Part shown: positions 1 through 8,258 of the stretch, in pieces
How positions within the stretch are numbered: position 1 is the first letter of the stretch
How the letters are laid out: each line of letters begins with the position of its first letter
Assembly (NCBI GenBank): GCA_902762305.1
Contig: CACWNW010000024.1
Location: 1 to 58,166, forward strand
Length of the DNA stretch: 58,166 nt
Direction: 5' to 3'
From: Fibrobacter succinogenes
GTDB taxonomy: Bacteria; Fibrobacterota; Fibrobacteria; Fibrobacterales; Fibrobacteraceae
Translations under genes and position numbers: made by a program
The notes under the pieces: generated by a model
What the model saw: the letters and a program-made list of their open reading frames with translations, nothing else
What the model was told of the DNA's origin: nothing
The model's database searches: none

Positions 1-10
1 TGCGGCTCCA

Positions 11-56
11 CTCTCGCCGCCACGGCAAGTTGATACTTGCCGCTTGCGGCTCACAG
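11..56 (+). repeat. Two-stem hairpin motif, copy 1
   Basis: The outer stem pairs GCCGC (16-20) with GCGGC (46-50). After a CA on the 5' side and before a CTT on the 3' side lies an inner 8-bp stem, 23-30 with 35-42, closed by a TGAT loop. CTCTC precedes it and TCACAG follows. Copy 2 (139-184) and an inverted copy (32588-32633) keep the joints and loop but carry different stem bases that still pair. This is what a selected RNA structure or a folded mobile repeat would look like. Confidence 0.7.
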
Positions 57-92
57 CCCCTTGAGCTAGCGCTCGAGGGGCCCTTCTTTTTT
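57..92 (+). terminator. Intrinsic terminator behind hairpin copy 1
   Basis: A 10-bp stem (57-66 with 71-80, one G-T wobble) is followed by a T-rich tail ending near 92. It starts directly after the TCACAG of the hairpin motif. Confidence 0.7.
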
Positions 93-138
93 ATGCCGCT
101 CGGCCCCGATGCTGGAAATGCGCTATGGCGCGGCCTCG

Positions 139-184
139 CTCTCGCCATCACGACCGGTTAATACCGGTCGCTTATGGCTCACAG
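139..184 (+). repeat. Two-stem hairpin motif, copy 2
   Basis: It has the same architecture as copy 1: outer stem GCCAT (144-148) with ATGGC (174-178), CA and CTT joints, inner stem 151-158 with 163-170 and a TAAT loop. The last two base pairs of the outer stem and several inner-stem pairs differ from copy 1 on both sides, so pairing is kept. TCACAG and a terminator follow. Confidence 0.7.
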
Positions 185-221
185 CCCCTTGATGGTAAAC
201 CATCGAGGGGGCTTTTTTTTT
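185..221 (+). terminator. Intrinsic terminator behind hairpin copy 2
   Basis: Stem 185-194 pairs with 201-210 and is followed by nine T residues (213-221). It matches the terminator after copy 1 in position and in its CCCC/GGGG base, but its upper stem differs with compensating changes. Confidence 0.75.
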
Positions 222-315
222 ACCCGAATTCCCCTCGCTTGCGTCTTGCTGACGAAGGTCAGCTTCAGTTTCTTGTGCCCGCACAGGAGATGTTATTGAT
301 TATATTTCCTCCTAT

Positions 316-1158
316 ATGCGTCTGATTAATTTATTTGCGCTCCTATTTCTTCTTGTTGCTTGCAACGAGGAAAAGGAATTTATGACTCCAAAACAGGGTG
401 AAGTTGTTTTGGATGTGACGACTGATATATATTCGTTGAATGGTAAGGTTCTCGGAAAGACTGCTACCGATTTCTCTGATGACGATGTGTTGGTAGATTC
501 CTTTGATATTGAATTGAAAAAAATGCGGGAAAACTTGGGGATTGAAGTCCTGCAGATGCTCACGGCTGAGAATGATCCTGTAAAACGAACGCAAATCCTT
601 AATGATTATCCTGTAGCCAAAATTCATTATGACAGCAATGTTCCCTATGATGTCTTCTATAAATCCTATATGACGGTTTTATTCAATTTTGATTCATATC
701 AATTAGCTTTTGGATCCGATTATAAAGAAATTTGCAGGTTGCATGAACCCCATGAGCGTACTTGGCTGCTTTATTCTTTTTGGTGCGAGCAACTGAATAA
801 TGCAAAATTTTCGGATGTTCTTTTTGGGACAAATCGTTTTCCTGAGATGCTAGCAAATCTGGATATCGGCGGTGATGATTCTCAATGGTGCGCAGCTCTG
901 CTATCATTGGCTTTGGGCAAAAAAGATGGGAACCTGGTTTACGTGGTTAGTTCGAATGAAACAGGACGTCCCGATGGATTTAGAATAGATGTCTTTAAGA
1001 AAGAGGAGTGCTTGTGGGAGTTTATAGAAAAGAAGACGGGTTATTCTCATTTGACGTTACGAGTTCAAAATGATATTTTGGTGAAGGATTTTGCCCCGAT
1101 CATCCAAAAGATAAATAGCTACGGATATCAAATAAAATTTGCCGCTTTAGGTAAATAG
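316..1158 (+). CDS. Lipoprotein, tandem paralog 1 (ExbD/TolR-like pattern suspected)
   Basis: A 280-residue protein with a lipoprotein signal (LLVAC, Cys16) and therefore probably membrane-anchored in the envelope. It is a paralog of the next gene, which starts 3 bp after this stop. The mature part begins with a strand like the ExbD/TolR periplasmic domain (GEVVLDV...YSLNGKVLG). A later segment near residue 107 (HYDSNVPYDVFYK) and the C-terminal segment (NDILVKDFAPIIQKINSYGY) also resemble the ExbD strand-helix pattern, so two degenerate repeats are possible. That assignment is inference. The ribosome binding site is poor: AGGAG lies at 285-289, about 26 nt before the ATG. Function unknown. 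Confidence 0.75.
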   Translation: MRLINLFALLFLLVACNEEKEFMTPKQGEVVLDVTTDIYSLNGKVLGKTATDFSDDDVLVDSFDIELKKMRENLGIEVLQMLTAENDPVKRTQILNDYPVAKIHYDSNVPYDVFYKSYMTVLFNFDSYQLAFGSDYKEICRLHEPHERTWLLYSFWCEQLNNAKFSDVLFGTNRFPEMLANLDIGGDDSQWCAALLSLALGKKDGNLVYVVSSNETGRPDGFRIDVFKKEECLWEFIEKKTGYSHLTLRVQNDILVKDFAPIIQKINSYGYQIKFAALGK

Positions 1159-1161
1159 TAT

Positions 1162-1965
1162 ATGCGTTTGATTAAATTATTTGCGCTTCTATTTCTCCTT
1201 CCTGCTTGTGGCAATGCAGAAAAGGATTTCATGACCCCGAAACAGGGCGAAATTGTCATCGATGTAAATAACGATGAGTATTCACTGAACGGAAATGTTA
1301 TCGGTAAGACTATCACCGATATTTCGAATAGTGATGATTTGCTAATTCTGCCTCTTGATAATCAGTTGAAAGCGATGCGAAGGGCTTATCAGAAGGAGGC
1401 TTTAAGGAAGGGAATTTCTGCCGATGAATCAAACGCGAGGCTTCATGTCGATGAAAATCTTTCGTATGACGTTTTTTATAAAGTTATGACTTCGATGGGG
1501 ATCAGTGGATATTTAACATTTCAATATGTAATCGGCTCAAATTTTAGGGAGCCGCTTGATATGAAATTGCCGGAAAGATGTTCGCCTCTTTCTTCAGGTA
1601 TAAATAGTTGTACATGCCAACGAGCGAAACTTCGGAAGCAAAATACAGAATTGCTTAAAGAATGTGCTAGAAAATTTATCGAATTATTCTTAGCTATAAA
1701 ACCCAATGGAAATGGTGTTTCATATTTAGTAGGCTTGAATGAATCTGGCTTGATCGATGGGAAAAAAATTTATACCTATGAAAATATAGATGATGTATGG
1801 AAACTTATAGAAGATATTCGTCTTAGACGGGACTTGCAAGATAAAGAAGATCGTAATCAGATAATTGTAGTTCTTGGGAAAGACGTGTTGGTCAAAAATC
1901 TTGCCCCTGTAGTAAAAAAATTAAAAACCTATGGTTATAAGATTCAATTTTCAACATTGGAATAG
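1162..1965 (+). CDS. Lipoprotein, tandem paralog 2 (ExbD/TolR-like pattern suspected)
   Basis: A 267-residue lipoprotein (lipobox LLPAC, Cys16) whose first 50 residues closely match the preceding gene, which points to a tandem duplication. The middle differs and has a CxC motif (NSCTCQR) near residue 150. As in paralog 1 there is an N-terminal strand (GEIVIDV...YSLNGNVIG), a segment ARLHVDENLSYDVFYKVM, and a C-terminal segment (KDVLVKNLAPVVKKLKTYGY) reminiscent of ExbD/TolR periplasmic domains. The gene starts 3 bp after the previous stop, so the two are almost certainly co-transcribed. No function can be assigned. Confidence 0.75.
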   Translation: MRLIKLFALLFLLPACGNAEKDFMTPKQGEIVIDVNNDEYSLNGNVIGKTITDISNSDDLLILPLDNQLKAMRRAYQKEALRKGISADESNARLHVDENLSYDVFYKVMTSMGISGYLTFQYVIGSNFREPLDMKLPERCSPLSSGINSCTCQRAKLRKQNTELLKECARKFIELFLAIKPNGNGVSYLVGLNESGLIDGKKIYTYENIDDVWKLIEDIRLRRDLQDKEDRNQIIVVLGKDVLVKNLAPVVKKLKTYGYKIQFSTLE

Positions 1966-2070
1966 AATGAGGTACGGGTTCTAGGTGATTGACGTAGATT
2001 GCTTTACTCCCTTTTTTCATGGATTTGCCAAAAATTTCTATCCTTTACCATATGAAACCGACGATTTCCT

Positions 2071-3843
2071 TTGTCTTGCAACTTTCGCCTTCGACTGCGT
2101 ATAAGAATCTCGAGGCGGTTGCCCGCAACTTGCTCGACGGCCTTGATGCTGCGCAAGGTCGCGAAGCCGCTTGCGTTCGGCAAGATCAGGAACGGTATAA
2201 GCGAGGGCATCCTGGAATTTCTTGGCGGGGGGTACTACGACCCGATGCTCCCGTTATTCCCCGAAGAGGCGCAATCCCTGCAGCTGGATTCCCACCGCGA
2301 AATCTTGAAGAAATATTTCGGCATCGAGCCGCAGGGCTATTTCAATTCCTCGTTCGTGTGGGAAATGGGCATGACTGCCGTGCTTGAGAAGTCGGGATTC
2401 GACTACGCGCTCGTGAGCGAGGCTGCGGTTCAGGCGACCGTCGGGCGTTCGACTCCGGTGTCCGGCTGGTTTACCGTAGAAGACAAGGGTTCGCTCATGC
2501 GTATCGTGCCGGTTGCCGACACGCTTACTCATGCCATCGAGAGAGACGATTTGCGCTGGCGGGTGATTGCGGAATCTTACTGCCATGGCGGAAAGTCCGC
2601 GGTGGTGGTTCTGGACCTGCCTCCAAACCCCGAAGAGATTGTCGCTTTCTTCGAGCGTCTTGTCGACTTTGTAGAGACGAACGACTTGCAGACTTGGCCC
2701 GTGGGTTATTTGATTAACCAGTTGCCGCCGGAAGGTTCGCTGAGCTACCTGATGTCTTCGGGCAAAAAGCTCGGGCTCCCGGCTTCGGCAGTGACTTGCC
2801 GCGAGACGCTCGTGCGCAGGCCCGAAATCAACCTGTTCCAGAAATCGTTCCTGAACTTGTACCGTCGCGGCCGAGCAACTCTTGAAGGCAAGGACTTCGA
2901 CGAATTTTGCGAGGCGCTGATGCCCGCGATGTCCCCGATATTCTTCCGCGACCTGGGAAATGCGGAGGGCATGCGCTGCATGAATGTGCGCGACTGGGGG
3001 TTCCGTTATCTGGCTGCCGCATCGCACCTGCTTGATTCTAAGCTTTCGTTCGACGGGCTCCGCATGGAAGTCTGTGACTACCTGCTGCAGGGCCGCAAGC
3101 AGATTTGGGCCGGCAACAGCGATATCATGTTCCTGCTCGATTACCAGGCGGGCGGTGCGCTGCGCTCCTTCTGCCATAAGGATTCCGAGGTCAACCTGCT
3201 TAACGCCTGGCGCGACGATGCCGAACCCTCGTTCGGATTCCTCGACTGCCTGTTGCCGAATGCCGACCTGACTGCATCGCAGATCGACCAGGCGCTCTCG
3301 ATGCGCGAGTACCTGCTGAAGGATCCGTACGAATACCGCATCAAGCGCAACGACTCCGGCGCGGAGATTGAACTCCTGGAAGAACAGGGCTTTGCCGTCG
3401 GCTCCAAGCGCGGAGTGTTCCATGTCGCGAAGACATTCGGCCTGAAGGCTTCGTCGGCGGAACTCGCCGTCGACTACCGGATTGAGAATTCCACCTACAT
3501 GGATTCGAGATGCTTCTTCGGGACGATATTCGAGTTCGGCCTGCTTGGCGAGGATTCGGGCCGGATTACCGTGGACGGATTCGACCTGAAATGGGACGGG
3601 AAGAGCCCGGTGGTGTACCCAGAGGCGAGCAAGATTGCGATACACGATTATGGCCGGAGGTGCATTGTCACGATGAAGTTCAGCGCGCCTGCCGCCGTAT
3701 TTGTGGGGGCGATTTTCGGAGCATCGTCTTCTGCCGCACCCGAAATGTACCAGGGCGTACGTGTATATCCCTTCTGGCGAACGGCGCTTACCGTCGCCGA
3801 CGAAAAGAATTTTAAGGTGACCATATCGGTTTCGAAGGGGTGA
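2071..3843 (+). CDS. GH57-like protein, N-terminally degraded and lacking catalytic residues
   Basis: From about residue 45 the protein resembles GH57 alpha-amylase/4-alpha-glucanotransferases (LEFLGGGYYDPMLP matches the GFYEP region), with a beta-rich C-terminal part such as follows the barrel in that family. Three things are wrong. The N-terminal strand with the usual HxHQP motif is absent. A plausible start (ATG 2052, MKPTISFVLQLSPSTAYKNL) lies in another frame that would have to shift near 2145. Where the family has the nucleophile (TER) this protein has GYFNSSFVWE, and where it has HDD this one has VVLDLPP. It is either a decayed gene or a non-catalytic GH57 homolog. In-frame starts at 2071 or 2146 are both weak. 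Confidence 0.6.
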   Translation: MSCNFRLRLRIRISRRLPATCSTALMLRKVAKPLAFGKIRNGISEGILEFLGGGYYDPMLPLFPEEAQSLQLDSHREILKKYFGIEPQGYFNSSFVWEMGMTAVLEKSGFDYALVSEAAVQATVGRSTPVSGWFTVEDKGSLMRIVPVADTLTHAIERDDLRWRVIAESYCHGGKSAVVVLDLPPNPEEIVAFFERLVDFVETNDLQTWPVGYLINQLPPEGSLSYLMSSGKKLGLPASAVTCRETLVRRPEINLFQKSFLNLYRRGRATLEGKDFDEFCEALMPAMSPIFFRDLGNAEGMRCMNVRDWGFRYLAAASHLLDSKLSFDGLRMEVCDYLLQGRKQIWAGNSDIMFLLDYQAGGALRSFCHKDSEVNLLNAWRDDAEPSFGFLDCLLPNADLTASQIDQALSMREYLLKDPYEYRIKRNDSGAEIELLEEQGFAVGSKRGVFHVAKTFGLKASSAELAVDYRIENSTYMDSRCFFGTIFEFGLLGEDSGRITVDGFDLKWDGKSPVVYPEASKIAIHDYGRRCIVTMKFSAPAAVFVGAIFGASSSAAPEMYQGVRVYPFWRTALTVADEKNFKVTISVSKG

Positions 3844-3846
3844 TGT

Positions 3847-4536
3847 GTGAGAGCCGACCTTATTGACATCCAGGTGGAAGACCGCGGCGACGACGTGGAG
3901 ATAACGCTCTCCGGTTCGCTCGGGTCGTACCAGCTTGCCGCCGTCCGTGAAAAAATCGAGATGCTTACCGAAGGCCCGGGGTGCTTTGTGTACCTGAACC
4001 TGCAGCGTGCGCATTTCAAGGTGGGCGATTACCTGGACCTCTTCCTTGAACTTCTCAACAAGATGCATGCGCGGAAATCGAAGCTCGTGCTCATATTCGA
4101 CAGCGATGAGCAGGATGAATATTTCGCGAGGTACAGGAATATTTTCGAGATATACCCGAGCCGCGAGGCGTACAAGGATTCGGGCGTCTCGAAGCAGCTC
4201 CAGCAGATAGGCGTGTACTACACGTCGAAAACGGGCGTGCGCCTGAGCCCTACCGTGGCGATTACCCTTGCCTTGTTGATTCTCGGATGGGCGATTACTT
4301 TGTTCTTTATCATCGCGGCGCAGGGGCGCGACATTGCCGATAAGCAGGCCCAGATAATTGCGCTCCAGGCCCAGAAGGACAGGTATGTGCACGAAATTGA
4401 CCGTCTGGAATCGTCCATCGGTCCGCTCCGCAAACTGGGCGTTGTACAAGACACGACAATGCTCAGCTCCTTCGGTGTAATCCAGGACTGGGTCTCGTAT
4501 CTCGAATACCTGGAGAACGACCGCCGTGAAAAGTAG
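3847..4536 (+). CDS. STAS-like domain membrane protein with coiled coil
   Basis: A 229-residue protein starting at GTG, 3 bp after the previous stop. Residues 1 to about 105 look like a STAS domain (anti-sigma-antagonist type): alternating strands and helices, 'VEITLSGSLGSYQ', then 'CFVYLNLQRAHFKVGDYL'. One transmembrane helix follows (about 137-158), then a coiled-coil segment rich in Q, K and E (about 160-190). It ends 11 bp inside the next gene, a membrane-anchored lytic transglycosylase, so the two are translationally coupled and may act together at the cell wall. The STAS call rests on pattern only; no conserved phosphorylatable Ser motif was identified. Confidence 0.65.
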   Translation: MRADLIDIQVEDRGDDVEITLSGSLGSYQLAAVREKIEMLTEGPGCFVYLNLQRAHFKVGDYLDLFLELLNKMHARKSKLVLIFDSDEQDEYFARYRNIFEIYPSREAYKDSGVSKQLQQIGVYYTSKTGVRLSPTVAITLALLILGWAITLFFIIAAQGRDIADKQAQIIALQAQKDRYVHEIDRLESSIGPLRKLGVVQDTTMLSSFGVIQDWVSYLEYLENDRREK

Positions 4537-5218
4537 CGTGCGGATTTCCGGCCCGGTTATCGCCGTTGTCTTTATCGTATCGTTCATCGCGATACTCGTG
4601 TTCGCGAACTTGTGGCTTGTGCGGAAGAACGAGCTTTCGTCGCTTGCGGAAAAGGAACTCGCATTGCGCAGTGACCTGCAGCGCCTGGACACGTGGGGGC
4701 GCTGGACTATAGAATACGTGAAGATAGACAAGGCGCTCGCATACCTTTCGAAGGGACGCATCCCCCCGGAAACCCGCGCGGAACTTACGGAACTCATCTG
4801 GAAAAATGCGCATTCGTATTCGACGGACCCGCTTTTGATTCTCGCTGTGGTGGCGCAGGAGAGCCGCGGCAACCCCAATGCCCGCGGGCGCAAGCAGTCC
4901 GGCGCGTTTTCGGGCGCTCTCGGGTTGATGCAGATAAAGCTCGAGACGGCGCAGAAGATGGGCCGCCGGTTTGGACTCAATATCCAGACGACGGAAGACC
5001 TGATGAAGCCCGAAGTGAACGTGATTGTCGGGACGGCCTACCTTATCCGCCTCATCGCGAAGTACGGAAACTGGAAGGATGCGCTTATCGCCTACAATAT
5101 CGGGCATTCGGCGGTGGACCGGATGCACGAACTGAACCGTCCGCTCCCTACGGCGTATTATGAGAACGTAATGGAGAAGTACAGGAACCTGTCGCGGATA
5201 GATTTCTTCGCCGACTAG
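4526..5218 (+). CDS. Membrane-anchored lytic transglycosylase (SLT domain)
   Basis: A 230-residue protein that should cleave peptidoglycan glycan strands. An N-terminal transmembrane helix (about 9-31) is followed by a short coiled segment and a Slt-type domain from about residue 98. The catalytic Glu is E112 in AVVAQESRGNP; family motifs GLMQI and AYNIG follow in the expected order. The GTG start overlaps the preceding gene by 11 bp, consistent with coupled translation. The N-terminal anchor places the domain in the periplasm at the inner membrane. Confidence 0.85.
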   Translation: MKSSVRISGPVIAVVFIVSFIAILVFANLWLVRKNELSSLAEKELALRSDLQRLDTWGRWTIEYVKIDKALAYLSKGRIPPETRAELTELIWKNAHSYSTDPLLILAVVAQESRGNPNARGRKQSGAFSGALGLMQIKLETAQKMGRRFGLNIQTTEDLMKPEVNVIVGTAYLIRLIAKYGNWKDALIAYNIGHSAVDRMHELNRPLPTAYYENVMEKYRNLSRIDFFAD

Positions 5219-5298
5219 TTCAAGTTCTTCCGACCAACCGTCAATATTTGGTGATTGCTGGCAGACGGATTGTAACTTTTTTTTGCTAGATTTAGGGT

Positions 5299-6663
5299 AT
5301 GGTGCGCTTTGTAGCAGTCCTCGTTGTGGCGACTTTGGCCTTTGCCGGCGAAGTCCGTTACGACTGTATGCATTTTGTGGAAGAGGGCCTCTCGAAAGAC
5401 CCTCTGCTTGCCGAAGTGCGTTTTGGCGCTCGTGAAAAGAAGGAAAAGCTCGATGCGCTCACGTCGGAGGTTATTCTCCCGACTTTCTACATTTCGACGA
5501 TGGTCGGCCCCGCTCCCGGTTTGAAGGAATCCGTGGACAACTGGGGCGATTCCGTGGATGTGTACGACTTTACCAAGATGGGCCCGTTCTGGGGCGTCGA
5601 GGGAAAGTTCATCCAGCCGCTTAATTTCGGGCAGTATCGTTCCGGCAAGATGGCCCTGGAAGCGGACCTGAAGCAGAAATCGCTCGGTATCGAGCAGGAA
5701 ATCCACAAGAAGGACGTGGAACTGCAGACTTACTACTATAATTACCTGCTTGCGAAGGAAATGCGGCGGCTTGCCGGCGATGCGCAGAAGCAGGTGGACC
5801 GCGCCTACGAGCAGCTCGAGGAGGCTCTCGATGACGACGACCCGAACGTTTCGCAGATGGACCTCTTGAACCTGAAGGCGAAAATGTATTCGGTGAAGGA
5901 AGGCGTGACCGAGGCGGAACTGGGCATGAAGCGTGTACAGCTTGCGATTCGCTTTTCGCTCGGCCTTCCCGAAGAAGATGTTTTTGTCGCGGAGGATTCC
6001 AGCCTCACGGCCAGGCCCGAACCGCTCCTGACGCTCGAAGAGGTGCGCAACAATACGGTGAAGTTCCACCCCGAACTCAAGCAACTTGCCGCCGGGCTTA
6101 CCGCCCGCAAGCTCCAGATGGATCTGGCCGAGGCGAAACTTGCTCCCGAGTTCTTTATCATGGGCAAGTTCGAATACGTGAAGAGCTGGGCGGGCAACCG
6201 CAAGGTGATGCTGAAGAATGCCTTCGCCGAAGACGCGGTGAACAAGCTTTCGGGATATCTCGGTATCGGTCTGCGCTACCGCCTGAACTTCTGGAAGGAC
6301 TGGTCCGCATTCCGCCTTGCGCGCACGGAATACCATGGCCTGCAGATGAAGGAAGATTACGCCGCCGTTGGCCTCATGGCCAAGGCTGAGGAACAGTATT
6401 ACCAGGTTGTCGCCGCGAAAGAGAAGATGGATGCCCTCAAGGAAAGCCTGCGTGCATCCGAGGCTATATTGAAAGGTGCCGCGATGCAGTACGATTTGGA
6501 CAAATCCAAGACGGGCGACCTGGTCTCGGCGTATACGCAGAATGTATCTTTACAGAAGGACTACTATTTCGCGGTCTGCAAGTACAACGTAGAATTTGCC
6601 CAGCTTGTGTCTAAGATGGGCATGTCGCTCAAGGAATTCCACCAGGAATACATGGGTAAATAA
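5299..6663 (+). CDS. TolC-family outer membrane protein
   Basis: A 454-residue protein with a signal peptide (MVRFVAVLVVATLAFAG) and long amphipathic coiled-coil helices typical of TolC/OEP proteins. Two similar halves are visible, each with a helical hairpin. The HPELKQLAAGLTARKLQMDL segment near residue 260 is the usual TolC pattern. It would form a trimeric outer-membrane export duct. It is followed 12 bp later by an MlaC-like gene. No pump or fusion-protein gene is adjacent, so the partner is unknown. Confidence 0.8.
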   Translation: MVRFVAVLVVATLAFAGEVRYDCMHFVEEGLSKDPLLAEVRFGAREKKEKLDALTSEVILPTFYISTMVGPAPGLKESVDNWGDSVDVYDFTKMGPFWGVEGKFIQPLNFGQYRSGKMALEADLKQKSLGIEQEIHKKDVELQTYYYNYLLAKEMRRLAGDAQKQVDRAYEQLEEALDDDDPNVSQMDLLNLKAKMYSVKEGVTEAELGMKRVQLAIRFSLGLPEEDVFVAEDSSLTARPEPLLTLEEVRNNTVKFHPELKQLAAGLTARKLQMDLAEAKLAPEFFIMGKFEYVKSWAGNRKVMLKNAFAEDAVNKLSGYLGIGLRYRLNFWKDWSAFRLARTEYHGLQMKEDYAAVGLMAKAEEQYYQVVAAKEKMDALKESLRASEAILKGAAMQYDLDKSKTGDLVSAYTQNVSLQKDYYFAVCKYNVEFAQLVSKMGMSLKEFHQEYMGK

Positions 6664-6675
6664 AAGGAGATGTGT

Positions 6676-7254
6676 ATGATTAGGAAGATGTTTGTTCTGC
6701 TTTCGCTCGCCTCCGTGCTGGCCTTTGCCGCCGAAGACCCCGTAAATGCAGTGAAGAAGAAGGATGCGGAACTCCAGACGCTCCTCAAGAAGTCTAGCCG
6801 CAATGCGAAGGAGACGGAACGCGTCAAGTCGCTCCTGAACGATTCCTTCGATTTCGCGCTCTTGGCGAAGAAGTCGCTTTCGAAGGGCGACTGGGAGAAG
6901 CAGGATGCCGCTTCGCAGGAAAAGTTCGTCGCTGAATTCCAGCGCATGGTCCGCAATTCGAGCGCGAAGAGGCTCGAACTCTACCGCGCGGATTCTACGG
7001 TGTATGAACCCGCGAAGATGAAGGGCACGGACGAAGCCCGCGTGGTGGCGCACCTCTGGAACAAGGGCAAGGAATCTGTGCTCGAGTACAAGATGAGCCT
7101 CGTGAACGGCAACTGGAAGGCGTGGGACCTAGTAATCGACGACCTTTCGACCGCTCGTAACTACAAGGAACAGTTCGGCCAGATACTCAAGACCAAGAGT
7201 TTCGCCGAACTCATCGATATCATCAGCAAGAAGGCCGACGAAGCCGAGAAGTGA
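6676..7254 (+). CDS. MlaC/Ttg2D-like periplasmic protein
   Basis: A 192-residue secreted protein resembling the MlaC (Ttg2D, 'toluene tolerance') family of periplasmic phospholipid carriers. Family-like features are 'LLNDSFDFALLAKKSL', 'EFVAEFQRMVRNSSAKRL' and 'WKAWDLVIDDLSTARNYKEQF'. A signal peptide lies at about 1-18. The start at 6676 is chosen because AAGGAG (6663-6668) sits 7 nt upstream; the in-frame ATG at 6670 would touch the ribosome binding site. The stop overlaps the next start by one base. The other Mla components are not in the window. Confidence 0.8.
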   Translation: MIRKMFVLLSLASVLAFAAEDPVNAVKKKDAELQTLLKKSSRNAKETERVKSLLNDSFDFALLAKKSLSKGDWEKQDAASQEKFVAEFQRMVRNSSAKRLELYRADSTVYEPAKMKGTDEARVVAHLWNKGKESVLEYKMSLVNGNWKAWDLVIDDLSTARNYKEQFGQILKTKSFAELIDIISKKADEAEK

Positions 7255-8258
7255 TGGGCGGATTCCTGTTCTGGCTTGCTGTCGTCTTTTGCGTAATAGC
7301 GCTGGTTCTGCTGTTTTTCCCGATCCGGTTCAAGATTGAATTCGAGGCGGGAGAAAGCGGAGGCCGGGCGCTTTTTTTCTTTTGGGGCAAGAGACTCTGG
7401 ACAGGCGAGAAGAAGTGGGGAAAAAAGGATAGTGAAGATGTCGCGAAGGATGAAGGTGCCGAGCCCGAATTCGTGGCGACGGCTCCTGTAAGGCCTGCAG
7501 AGAAAATGTCCGCTCCGGCCGAAAAGTTCGCTGCAGAAGAACATTCGCACGCAGAAGAAAATGTTGCCCCGAAAGAAGGGAATGTCGCGGAAGAAAAGAA
7601 ACTCGCGGAAGAAAAGCCCGCGGCTGTAGCCGCGGTACCTGTGGCGGAAACGCCGGAACAAAAATCTGTAGCAGAAGAAAAGCCTGCGGATGCGGTTGCG
7701 AAGCCTTTGCCTGTACCGGCTGCACCTGTGGAGCAGAATAGCGCTCAGCCTAAAGAAAAGACTGATGATGCAAGCGAGGATTCCGAGGAACCGGAAAAAA
7801 AGAAAAAGCGCAAGCTTACGGACGAGGAATTCTGGACGATTATCCTGACGCCCGAACTGGACGGCCGCGCCCTCCGCTATTTGAAAAGCTTTCTCGGTAT
7901 GTCGATTAGGTTGTTCAAAATAAAGTTCGTGAACTGTTTTGTCGAGGGAATCCGTAGCGATTACGAGTCGATGGGCTACGGTGCCGCACTGAACGGCATA
8001 CTCAAGGGGTTCCCGTACTTGCGGGCCTGGGACTTCAGGATGGACTGGTGTCATAATCGCGAGCTGCATGCGCAGGGCGAGATCCATGCCCGCACGAATC
8101 TGTGCCGCGTGTTCTCCTTGGCACTCGCGATGTTTGTGTATGCGGGAATACTGTTCCTGCTGTTCTGGCGCAGGCGTTCCCATGTTCTCAAGACAGGCGA
8201 ACTGCCGGAGCTCGGTTTTATCCGCAAGAAGATTGTCGGCTGGATGGTGGAGGAATAA
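7254..8258 (+). CDS. Membrane protein with long charged low-complexity segment
   Basis: About 334 residues. An N-terminal transmembrane helix (about 4-24) is followed by a short domain starting PIRFKIEFEAGE, an Ala/Glu/Lys/Pro-rich disordered stretch (about 55-185), a second folded segment (LTDEEFWTIILTP...) and a C-terminal transmembrane helix (about 283-303). The opening resembles DUF2953-type membrane proteins, but this is uncertain. It overlaps the MlaC-like stop (TGATG) and the following pseudouridine synthase start (TAATG), so all three are probably co-translated. Function unknown. Confidence 0.7.
   Translation: MGGFLFWLAVVFCVIALVLLFFPIRFKIEFEAGESGGRALFFFWGKRLWTGEKKWGKKDSEDVAKDEGAEPEFVATAPVRPAEKMSAPAEKFAAEEHSHAEENVAPKEGNVAEEKKLAEEKPAAVAAVPVAETPEQKSVAEEKPADAVAKPLPVPAAPVEQNSAQPKEKTDDASEDSEEPEKKKKRKLTDEEFWTIILTPELDGRALRYLKSFLGMSIRLFKIKFVNCFVEGIRSDYESMGYGAALNGILKGFPYLRAWDFRMDWCHNRELHAQGEIHARTNLCRVFSLALAMFVYAGILFLLFWRRRSHVLKTGELPELGFIRKKIVGWMVEE

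Noticed and set aside
11-184. Integron attC sites or transposon ends
   Set aside because: The hairpins contain GTTAATAC-like words but not the attC core consensus, there is no integrase, and base changes in the stems are compensatory.
290-325. Leader peptide (11 codons) before the first lipoprotein
   Set aside because: The AGGAG touches the ATG, so initiation there is unlikely, and nothing indicates attenuation.
2254-4980. Open frame of 908 codons on the minus strand
   Set aside because: It runs antisense to the GH57-like gene and its neighbours, has no recognisable motif, and reflects GC-rich codon use of the plus-strand genes.
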